Source: an uncultured Saprospiraceae bacterium (GTDB lineage: Bacteria; Bacteroidota; Bacteroidia; Chitinophagales; Saprospiraceae). From it: a stretch of 64,000 bases of DNA. Both the position numbers and the translations under genes were made by a program. The stretch is from positions 27,736 to 91,735 of the forward strand of contig CALLWB010000081.1 of assembly GCA_938016265.1 (NCBI GenBank), written 5' to 3'. Below are positions 1 through 6,903 of this stretch, one piece after another. A model generated the notes under the pieces. That model was not told where the DNA came from, did no database searches, and worked only from the letters and a program-made list of their open reading frames with translations. The stretch's first letter is position 1, and each line of letters starts with the position of its first letter.

Positions 1-2
1 GC

Positions 3-575
3 CTCGATTACGAAAAGGCGTTGCAGCAGTTGGTCGAACTCCCCAGTTTGGAGGTGCTGGAAGTGTTGCGATTTGACGATACGCCGTTCGAACTGCCCGT
101 AGAGTTTGGAAATTTACCCGTATTGAAATGGCTGCGGCTAAAGGTTGGGGAAATGGATTCAGGGCAAGCATTGAACGTGATTTCTGCTATTCAGACGTTG
201 GAGTATTTGGATCTTCGAGGATTTGATTTGCGGGAGTTGCCTATTGGTTTTTCAGGATTGACAAATTTGAAATCTGTAAGGTTGGATTTGCTTTCTTTGT
301 CGGATAAAGAGGTGTCTTTTGTTTTTTCACGACTGTCAGAATTGCCGTCTTTGGTAGAGGTCAGCCTTGTTCGTTCGGCGAAATTTATTCCAAGAGAGGT
401 CGCGCTTTTACGCCAATTGCAATCCCTGGACGTCAGTCATAATCCAATCCATCTGTTGCCCAAAGAAATGGAGCAACTCCAATCATTAAAACGCTTGAAT
501 TTGCAGGGTTGCAAAGTGCCTGATTCAGAGGTGGCGCTATTGAAGGAACGTCTGCCAAATTTGGAGATCGTTTAA
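3..575 (+). CDS. Leucine-rich-repeat protein, 5' end outside window
   Basis: The reading frame is open from the first bases of the window, so this is the C-terminal part of a longer protein; an apparent start at the TTG at 21 has no support. The visible 190 or so residues are made of LRR units of about 23 residues with the spacing LxxLxxLxLxxNxL, for example LQSLDVSHNPIHLLPKEMEQ and LKRLNLQGCKVPDSEVALL. The units resemble bacterial Leu-rich domains of the protein-interaction type. No signal peptide or membrane segment is visible because the N-terminus is missing. The partner and role cannot be told from this fragment. An LRR fold is close to certain; any specific function is unknown. Confidence 0.8.
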   Translation, partial: LDYEKALQQLVELPSLEVLEVLRFDDTPFELPVEFGNLPVLKWLRLKVGEMDSGQALNVISAIQTLEYLDLRGFDLRELPIGFSGLTNLKSVRLDLLSLSDKEVSFVFSRLSELPSLVEVSLVRSAKFIPREVALLRQLQSLDVSHNPIHLLPKEMEQLQSLKRLNLQGCKVPDSEVALLKERLPNLEIV

Positions 576-659
576 TATTATCCCATTATCAAATCCAACC
601 ATTATCCCAATCCACCATTAACCAAAAAAAAATTATTTAATTTATTCGAATCATTTTTA

Positions 660-667
660 TACTTTTG
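660..667 (+). promoter_or_regulatory. Possible -7 box TACTTTTG
   Basis: TACTTTTG matches the Bacteroidota TAnnTTTG -7 consensus. No clear TTG -33 element is seen 19-23 bases upstream, so the match is weak. If used, it gives the 816 gene an untranslated leader of about 140 bases containing two palindromes. Confidence 0.35.
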
Positions 668-714
668 AGGCCTACTCATATTAAGAAATTCTACAACAAA
701 TGAATATGTAGGTG

Positions 715-789
715 ACTCAGTATACTGAGTGCCTATCTTGCTAGAGTAATTTGAAGGAATTAATAGCTAGAATTGCGCCCGAATTCTAG
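715..789 (+). promoter_or_regulatory. Palindrome pair in leader of the 816 gene
   Basis: Two perfect inverted repeats lie close together. ACTCAGTATACTGAGT at 715-730 is a 16-base palindrome with no loop, the form expected of a dimeric repressor site. CTAGAATT at 767-774 pairs with AATTCTAG at 782-789 around a seven-base loop and could form an RNA hairpin. Both sit between the possible -7 box at 660 and the start codon at 816. Operator or leader hairpin roles are inferred. Confidence 0.45.
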
Positions 790-815
790 GACAATAATGT
801 AGTTAATCTTAATCT

Positions 816-2360
816 ATGAAACCAACGGACCACCTGTATCGATTGATTAGTTGTATGCATAAAAGTGAGAAGCGATATTTCAAGCTTTATATGTCGAAGT
901 ACAAGAAGGAAAAATCTTCTAAGGCGATCAAATTGTTTGACTATATATGTAAAACAAAAGATAACAATGAGAAAAAACTGAAGGAAAAAATCAGTGATCT
1001 TAAAATTGCTTCGCAACTTCCTTATTATAAAAACCATCTTTACAATTTACTGCTTAAGTCAATGTCTGATTACCACTTTATGAAAGGAGGTAAAATGGAA
1101 GAATATGACACCTTGAAGCAGATTGAATTCCTTCTTAATAAAAAATTATACGTCCAGGCACTTAAAATAGTAGTAAAAGCGATAAAAAAAGCTGAAAAAG
1201 AGGAGTCTTTTACCACTTTGATGAAGCTAAACAGGTATCATACCTTTATCGTACACGCAAAGACAGACAGCCAAAAGATGAAGGATACCCGGCTGCAAAT
1301 TGAAGAAAAAAACCTAAAAATTGCTACTCAATTATTGAATTACCAAGAGTTTATATTTGTTAACACGAAAGTGGTGAATCTAATAATCAACTACAATCGG
1401 CAACGGAATCCTGCTTTGATTCAGGAGTTGAACGAGATTTTTGCCATGCCATTGCTCTCCGATGCGAGTGGCGCAAAATCAATGGTGGCAAAAGGTAATT
1501 ATTACAACACCCATGTGATTTACAATAATCTGTTGACCAATCATAATGAAGCCGCTGTAAAACTGGGAGAGTTTAAGAGTTTGCTGGAGGACAACCCAGA
1601 CTTTTTAGTGAGTAAACTGTCTACTTACACCAGTACTTGTATTAATTATATCCGACAATTGATTTTTGCAGGTCGGTTTGAGGAAGCAAAGGCAAGTCTT
1701 CGGGAGCTGGAGTTGTTGCCTGAGGACTTCAAAGAGGAAATAAATAGTTGGCAAGTGGATTTCTGCATTTGTTGGGGGCAAGTTTGTAAGCTGCAAATCT
1801 TTTTGTTTAGTGGGCAACTGCATAAAATAATTGAAGAAGAAAAATATATCAAAGAGACCTACATGATGGGCCGATTTGACCATATGAAATTTCCAGAAGC
1901 ACAGATTTATTATTACGTGATTTTAGGGCTTTTTTATAGTGATGAATTGCAGCGATGTCAGGAATGGATCATTCGTTTTCTGGAAAATTTTGGCAAAACG
2001 GATATCGTGGTTGACCTCCAAAATTTGATACATCTGGTGCATATTCTAGTCCATATAGAGCTAGGGAATACCAAGTTAGTAGAACCATTGATTACCAAGT
2101 TTTACCGCTATACCAACAATACCAATACCCATGGAAATCATGAGCAGTTTGCCTATTCCTTCCTAAAAAAATACAACAACAGTCACCTTACTAAAAAAGA
2201 AATGTCTGATTATTTGAAGACGTACAATGAAGAATTTGCGAAGGATAAATTGAAGAATACTCAACTATCCGTTTTGTTTGCGCCTTGGCTAAAAAAACAG
2301 ATTACGGGCAATGCACTGTCTTCTTTGTATCTGGAGTACTTGATACCTTATTCCAGCTAG
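816..2360 (+). CDS. Uncharacterised 514-residue Bacteroidota protein
   Basis: I do not recognise a named family. The protein is lysine-rich, helical throughout by composition and has no signal peptide or membrane segment, so it is probably cytoplasmic. Its N-terminal 100 residues (KSEKRYFKLYMSKYKK, then a linker, then LPYYKNHLYNLLLKSM) resemble in order and spacing the protein at 22858-24261 on the other strand (TKKELKSLQKFVQSPYFN, then AITRLVSKLTKSIERF). The two look like distant paralogues of one family. The middle carries repeated helix pairs (for example residues 110-180 and 270-340) that would suit a TPR-like solenoid. It stands alone, with its own palindromic leader upstream and no partner gene downstream for 800 bases. 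Start ATG at 816 is the first in frame and is followed by a typical soluble N-terminus. Confidence 0.75.
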   Translation: MKPTDHLYRLISCMHKSEKRYFKLYMSKYKKEKSSKAIKLFDYICKTKDNNEKKLKEKISDLKIASQLPYYKNHLYNLLLKSMSDYHFMKGGKMEEYDTLKQIEFLLNKKLYVQALKIVVKAIKKAEKEESFTTLMKLNRYHTFIVHAKTDSQKMKDTRLQIEEKNLKIATQLLNYQEFIFVNTKVVNLIINYNRQRNPALIQELNEIFAMPLLSDASGAKSMVAKGNYYNTHVIYNNLLTNHNEAAVKLGEFKSLLEDNPDFLVSKLSTYTSTCINYIRQLIFAGRFEEAKASLRELELLPEDFKEEINSWQVDFCICWGQVCKLQIFLFSGQLHKIIEEEKYIKETYMMGRFDHMKFPEAQIYYYVILGLFYSDELQRCQEWIIRFLENFGKTDIVVDLQNLIHLVHILVHIELGNTKLVEPLITKFYRYTNNTNTHGNHEQFAYSFLKKYNNSHLTKKEMSDYLKTYNEEFAKDKLKNTQLSVLFAPWLKKQITGNALSSLYLEYLIPYSS

Positions 2361-2582
2361 TCGGAACCATTCATTTACAAGTGGAGCCAATTGTATTTTA
2401 AAGTCCAAGCTATTATTGGATTAATTATTTGATTGATAATTGATTGTCGTTTGTTTTTATTGATGAGAAGTCCAATTATAGAAATTATTTGGTATTACAA
2501 TTTGGGGAGAATTTTATGCGATTAAATAGGATATAAATAACTTGCGTCAACTTAATTGTAATAAGAAATTATTATATATTTA

Positions 2583-2680
2583 AGTGATGTCGGATTTTAA
2601 ACTGGGTAGGGTAAGTCCGGCATTTTGTTTGGGTTGGGGGTGATGGCTTTGTTAAAGGGATGCTGTCACTCCCATTTTTT
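2583..2680 (+). ncRNA. Candidate small RNA or attenuator, copy A
   Basis: GTGATGGC at 2640-2647 pairs (two G-U) with GCTGTCAC at 2662-2669, followed by a T-run at 2675-2680, as in an intrinsic terminator. An alternative left arm AGTGATG at 2583-2589 can pair with the same right arm using wobble pairs. An inner stem of about eight pairs, with one G-U, also spans 2585-2618. The layout repeats in copy B about 260 bases downstream. Transcription is inferred only. Confidence 0.35.
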
Positions 2681-2849
2681 ATTAACTGGTAGTAATATTT
2701 TGCAGGATTTTTAAATTAAATACAAATTTTAGCTTGCAAATTGGACTAAAAAGTCAACTAGGTATTCCGGTAAAATGATTAATTTCCCAACTGAAATAAA
2801 GTCAAACAACATTTAAACTGTTTGAATAATATTCTAAAGATTTTAATCG

Positions 2850-2928
2850 AGTGACAGCTGTAAAGTTGGAACGAGATTTCGTTTGGGTAGGACGTGGCAG
2901 CTTGTAAATACTTGCTGTCACTTTTTTT
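2850..2928 (+). ncRNA. Candidate small RNA or attenuator, copy B
   Basis: GTGGCAGC at 2894-2901 pairs with GCTGTCAC at 2914-2921, followed by seven T. The arm AGTGACAGC at 2850-2858 is a perfect nine-base complement of GCTGTCACT at 2914-2922, so the two left arms compete. The stretch GTTTGGGT before the hairpin is also present in copy A (around 2628). This is either a short transcript with its own terminator or a decayed duplicate of the collar-gene terminator at 4891. Confidence 0.4.
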
Positions 2929-3164
2929 ATGCTATTTTATCTTCCACCTTAAGTTGGCAAACAGCTAGTTAAGTATCAACATATAACCCCTTTATTTGGG
3001 AAACAACCTCCTAAGTTTACTTGTCGTCAGAAGATTAAATCAAAAATAATCATCAAATAAATCATAAAGTCTTATCTTATAGTCAGTTTGGCACTTAACT
3101 GTAGTGTCAATTGGAAATGAATGCTTTAAATTCCCAATTACAAAAATATATTAAGATTAGCCTT

Positions 3165-4859
3165 ATGAGAAAAATTAATTTTACACTTATTTGCTTGTTA
3201 ACAGCTAGTGCTCTTTTAGCCCAGAATGTTGGAATAAATGAGCCAACTCCTACAAATTCCTTACATATTTCGCCTACAACACCAGGCGATGATCCACTTA
3301 GAGTTGATGGTTTGCAGACGTATACTATAGGAGATACGTCCTTGTTGATTATCAACACTACAACAGGAGTAGTGAAATATATCAACTTTAGTGAGCTGTC
3401 CAGCATTATATCTCCGCCGGATGGAGATGCTAGTCCAACCAACGAGATTCAAACCATTTCAGAGATGGGCAATGTCGTCACCCTCAGTGATAACGGTGGT
3501 TTCATTATCGATGATGATACTCAATTGACGGAAGCACAAGTCGATGCCTTTGTAAACAACAATGGCTATTTGTTGACAGAAGTCGATGGTTCAGTGAGCA
3601 ACGAGTTGCAAACAATTACAGAGGTTGGCAATGTGGTCACGCTAAGTGATAACGGTGGTTCTTTTGTTGATGACGATACCCAATTGACGGAAGCTCAAGT
3701 CGATGCTTTTGTAAACAACAATGGCTATTTGTTGACAGAAGTGGATGGCTCCACTACCAACGAGCTACAGACATTAACTGTTGCGAATGGTACCGCTACA
3801 TTATCTGGTGGCGGCGGATCTATCTCTCTGGATGATGCCGATAGTGATCCGATGAATGAAACAAATACCAGTATTACTCTAGTAGGAAATACATTAAGTA
3901 TCGCTGATGTGGGAGGAACACTTAGTATAGATTTAACACCAGTAGTAGATCGTGCCTCGACACCTTCTGGCGCCCTATTTGCCTTTCCGACAGATACGCC
4001 ACCTACTGGCTATTTAGCCTGCGAAGGACAAGCCGTAAGTCGTGCAGCCTATGCCGATTTATTTGCAGTGATCGGTACAAACTATGGTGCAGGAAACGGA
4101 TCCACCACCTTCAATCTACCTGACTACAGAGGGCAATTTTTGAGAGGTTGGAACAATGGCGCAGGAGTAGATCTGGACGCCAATTCAAGAACAGATCGTG
4201 GAGATGGTACAACCGGAGATGTCGTAGGCTCCAAGCAGGTAGCTCAAACAAGAGCCCACGCCCACGCGGTCAACCCACCATCAGCAACAACAACAGCAAA
4301 CGGCACACACGCACATACTGTCAATCCGCCTTCAACGGCATCAACTACAACTGGAGCTCATGTGCATTCTGTAGATCCTCCAAACACAACTTCTGGTAAT
4401 GGTGGATTGCACAATCATTCAGTAAATCCTCCAGCTACAAATACCAATACAACCGGAGCGCACAATCATCGACCTACATTCGGAAATGGCTTCTTGTGCG
4501 CAGGTACATCGAATGGGAATAATGGTTCAGGATATGCAGGTGGCGGTTCCCCAATAAATTGGGGAGGAACAGGACATTCCGCTACAACAACAACAGAAGG
4601 AAATCATTCACACAGTGTCAATATTGCTGCGTTTAACTCTGCAAATGCAGGCACTCATACTCATAATACAAACATCGCCGCTTTCAACTCTGCATCTGCT
4701 GGCAATCATGCTCATAATGTAGACATCGCTCCATTCAGTTCTTCAACAATAGGTAATCACCAACACACCGTGGACATCCCTCAATTTAATTCTTCCAATA
4801 CTGGAGGAAGTGAGACCCGTCCTACTAATGTATCTGTTTTGTGGTGCATCAAACACTAA
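3165..4859 (+). CDS. Secreted fibre-like protein with phage tail-collar domain
   Basis: The start at 3165 is preferred over 3111 because it gives a clean signal peptide (MRKINFTLICLLTASALLAQ). After it comes a repetitive region with a 53-residue unit (NELQTI...NNNGYLLTEVDGS) at 3441-3599 and 3600-3758, plus the start of a third at 3759. Around 3970-4150 is a tail-collar domain (PF07484): GALFAFP, GYLACEGQAVSR, LFAVIGTNYGAG and NLPDYRGQFLRGW are its signatures. The C-terminal 200 residues carry nine HxH motifs spaced about 17-30 residues apart, and the chain ends with ETRPTNVSVLWCIKH, as collar proteins do. In phage T4 the gp37 fibre tip uses stacked HxH motifs to bind iron in a trimer; a similar metal-stapled trimer is inferred here. 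No other phage genes are near, so it is a host surface fibre rather than prophage. No T9SS tail is seen. Confidence 0.85.
   Translation: MRKINFTLICLLTASALLAQNVGINEPTPTNSLHISPTTPGDDPLRVDGLQTYTIGDTSLLIINTTTGVVKYINFSELSSIISPPDGDASPTNEIQTISEMGNVVTLSDNGGFIIDDDTQLTEAQVDAFVNNNGYLLTEVDGSVSNELQTITEVGNVVTLSDNGGSFVDDDTQLTEAQVDAFVNNNGYLLTEVDGSTTNELQTLTVANGTATLSGGGGSISLDDADSDPMNETNTSITLVGNTLSIADVGGTLSIDLTPVVDRASTPSGALFAFPTDTPPTGYLACEGQAVSRAAYADLFAVIGTNYGAGNGSTTFNLPDYRGQFLRGWNNGAGVDLDANSRTDRGDGTTGDVVGSKQVAQTRAHAHAVNPPSATTTANGTHAHTVNPPSTASTTTGAHVHSVDPPNTTSGNGGLHNHSVNPPATNTNTTGAHNHRPTFGNGFLCAGTSNGNNGSGYAGGGSPINWGGTGHSATTTTEGNHSHSVNIAAFNSANAGTHTHNTNIAAFNSASAGNHAHNVDIAPFSSSTIGNHQHTVDIPQFNSSNTGGSETRPTNVSVLWCIKH
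3441..3758 (+). repeat. Two tandem 159-bp in-frame repeats
   Basis: Units begin with AACGAG at 3441 and 3600, with a third partial unit from 3759; spacing is exactly 159 bases (53 codons). The two full units are close in DNA as well as protein sequence, which suggests recent duplication or continuing homogenisation. They encode the stalk region of the collar-domain protein. Confidence 0.8.
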
Positions 4860-4890
4860 GATTTTAACGATTATATTATAGCCTTTTAAT

Positions 4891-4928
4891 AAGTGGCAGC
4901 ATTGTTTTCAATGTTGTCACTTTTTTTT
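4891..4928 (+). terminator. Intrinsic terminator after the collar-domain gene
   Basis: AAGTGGCAGCATTG pairs with CAATGTTGTCACTT across a four-T loop (two G-U pairs), followed by a T-run. It begins 32 bases after the stop codon. The base of the stem (GTGGCAGC/GTTGTCAC) is the same as in the hairpins at 2640 and 2894. Confidence 0.85.
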
Positions 4929-5025
4929 GGGAAGGTAGGGGACACATTCACTTTAGCCCATCTCAATCGGCCAGTACTTTCTATAAATCATCAGCAAATG
5001 ATTTATTAAAATAAAGTATAATTTA

Positions 5026-5057
5026 TTTGCAATATGTATCTAGGTAACTTATATTTA
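5026..5057 (+). promoter_or_regulatory. Promoter of cassette copy 1
   Basis: TTTG at 5026-5029 and TATATTTA at 5050-5057 fit the Bacteroidota -33/-7 layout with about 20 bases between the TTG and the -7 box. The whole block, TTGCAATATGT then TATATTTA, aligns base for base with TTGCTATATGT then TATATTTG before copy 2 (12241-12271), while the surrounding bases differ more. The predicted leader is about 170 bases. Confidence 0.6.
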
Positions 5058-5146
5058 TGTAGTTATTCCAACTAAGATTGCTTTCAGGCGATCAAAATTT
5101 TTAAACCATTCAAGATTCCGCCAAGTCTGGAACCCCGTATACACCT

Positions 5147-5214
5147 GGCAAGTAAAATTGCCCCTAGAAATCTATTGTTCATCGTGAAGTGTACCAACAT
5201 TATGTATGCTTCAC
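5147..5214 (+). promoter_or_regulatory. Structured 5' leader, cassette copy 1
   Basis: Hairpin 1 is GGCAA (5147-5151) with TTGCC (5158-5162). Hairpin 2 is GTGAAG (5184-5189) with CTTCAC (5209-5214). Copy 2 keeps both hairpins, although the first has changed sequence on both arms (GCAATT/AATTGC at 12364-12377) and the loop of the second is different. Retained pairing despite changed bases argues for a working RNA structure. Its ligand or partner is unknown. Confidence 0.5.
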
Positions 5215-5235
5215 ACCCTTAAACATTTCAAAACT

Positions 5236-6894
5236 ATGGCCTCATTAACACAGAGATCAGGTGTTTTGGGACGGCGATTGGCTGCACATCTCTTAAGGAG
5301 ATGTACGTATAATGTTACTCCCTCCCGTATCGATGATTTTGCGACCAAAACTGCTAGTCAGGCGGTCAACGAATTGTTCGTAAACACCTCACTACTTTAT
5401 CCAGACGGTCCTTTGGATCCTTCTGGAGCACCCTATTTTTCACTTACCACACGCCTCAACGAACCCGGGCTTAGTGCTTCCGGCGGCATTCGAGTCCGTG
5501 CGATGACTACCTGGAGAACCTATGAATGCATGAATGATACTTCCATCAAGTGGAAACTTGCCAATTGGATAGGATCTATTTATTCGGTTTACCACTCTGG
5601 GCTTATCCAAAACTACCAATATTGGCGACTTGCTGAAAAAATGGCATTTGAAAACCTGAAATCATTAGCCTCAAAAATGACTTTTGATAATCATATGCTG
5701 ATTTATTTGAACAACCAACAAAATACTCAAGGTTCTCCAAACGAAAACTATGCACGGGAATTTTTAGAGCTATTTACTATTCTCAAAGGAGAAGCTATTG
5801 GCACAGGTAATTATACAAACTATACCGAAGCAGATATCTCAGAAGCTGCAAGAGTATTTACTGGAATAAAAGTCAATAATACCAATCTGGATCCAGAGAC
5901 AGGAATTATTAGAGGACTTCCAAACTTCAATCAGCACGACACTGGTGACAAAGTATTTAGTGAGGCATTTGGAAATACGCTAGCCGAACGAACAATTGTA
6001 GGCGCTACCAATCAAGCTGGGGTCTATGCTGAAGTAGATCAGTTTGTAGACATGGTTTTTAACCAAGTAGCAACGGCTCAGGCGTATGTTAGAAAACTCT
6101 ATCAATATTTTGTCAATGACAAACTGACACAAGAAGTTGAAGATGATATTATTGTGCCTTTAGGAAATAGCTTGCATTCCAACGGCTACGATCATACAGC
6201 AATTCTTAAAACCTTATTAAAAAGTCTCCATTTCTATGATGAAGATGATTCAGAAAGTGATGATGAAATCGTAGGTGCTAAATTGAAGTCTCCTTATGAA
6301 ATGTTGTTTACAACATCCAATTTGTTAGAAACATCCAATGTGAATGTAGCTAATAATGGATTGACTTTTAACAATAATTACAACAGCGTTGTCGCCTTGC
6401 ATTTGAATAATGTCGGTCTAGATATGAGAGGGCCAATTACCGTAGAAGGGTTTGCAGGATTTTATGACGCGCCGGGATTTTCCAAAAACTGGTTTAGCGC
6501 AAATTTTGTTTATGAACGATTTACTTACGGAATATCATTTAGAAGAGGAAAGGTCCGAAATACGAACACCAATTTCCCTTACTTAGTCAACCTAATGAAC
6601 TGGGTAAATGGAAATGTGGAAACCCCCGGTGGTCCTGGAACCCCCTTCGCTCCCATAGGCGCTGCTGATGCATTCAAAGTCATCAACGACATGCTTTCCT
6701 ACTTGGTTGCAGAAATGCCAACAGGCGACCGACTTGACTATTTCGAAAATCAGTTGCTTGGTGGACTTAGTCCCATCAACTGGTATTTTTCGTGGGCGGA
6801 GTATTTAAACACGGGCGATGATACAGATGTGCTGGTAGGAATTACCAATCTGTATGACGCCATCCTTTCTTCACCCGAATTCCAAACATTTTAA
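5236..6894 (+). CDS. DUF1800 family protein, cassette copy 1
   Basis: The family signature is the N-terminal RRLAAHLLRRCTYNVTPSRI and the block NENYARELF-like NENYAREFLELFTILKGE, followed by EADISEAARVFTG and ending LYDAILSSPEFQTF. Catalytic chemistry of DUF1800 is not established. The protein has no obvious signal peptide. An alternative start at 5206 would add ten residues, but the two codons of that extension that differ between the copies both change the amino acid, and 5209-5214 is the arm of a conserved hairpin, so 5236 is preferred. DUF1800 and DUF1501 genes are typically paired, as here with only nine bases between them. Its paralogue is 12454-14142. At 552 residues it has the usual family length. 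Expression is probably from the promoter at 5026 as a three-gene operon. Confidence 0.88.
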   Translation: MASLTQRSGVLGRRLAAHLLRRCTYNVTPSRIDDFATKTASQAVNELFVNTSLLYPDGPLDPSGAPYFSLTTRLNEPGLSASGGIRVRAMTTWRTYECMNDTSIKWKLANWIGSIYSVYHSGLIQNYQYWRLAEKMAFENLKSLASKMTFDNHMLIYLNNQQNTQGSPNENYAREFLELFTILKGEAIGTGNYTNYTEADISEAARVFTGIKVNNTNLDPETGIIRGLPNFNQHDTGDKVFSEAFGNTLAERTIVGATNQAGVYAEVDQFVDMVFNQVATAQAYVRKLYQYFVNDKLTQEVEDDIIVPLGNSLHSNGYDHTAILKTLLKSLHFYDEDDSESDDEIVGAKLKSPYEMLFTTSNLLETSNVNVANNGLTFNNNYNSVVALHLNNVGLDMRGPITVEGFAGFYDAPGFSKNWFSANFVYERFTYGISFRRGKVRNTNTNFPYLVNLMNWVNGNVETPGGPGTPFAPIGAADAFKVINDMLSYLVAEMPTGDRLDYFENQLLGGLSPINWYFSWAEYLNTGDDTDVLVGITNLYDAILSSPEFQTF

Positions 6895-6903
6895 TTTAAA
6901 ATC

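Larger units (their letters stand above)
2361..3164. other. Gene-poor 800-bp stretch with two related hairpin elements
   Basis: No credible reading frame was seen. The stretch is AT-rich and holds two similar elements, at 2583-2680 and 2850-2928, each ending in a GCTGTCAC hairpin and a T-run. They are entered separately as candidate small RNAs. The last 100 bases before 3165 are presumably the leader of the collar-domain gene. Confidence 0.6.

Noticed and set aside
3165..4859. Prophage remnant
   Set aside because: Only one phage-like domain, with a bacterial signal peptide; no integrase, capsid, portal or lysis gene in the neighbourhood.
5206..5235. Upstream start for the first DUF1800 gene
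   Set aside because: The two codons that differ between the copies both change the amino acid, and the second leader hairpin overlaps this stretch, so it reads as untranslated.
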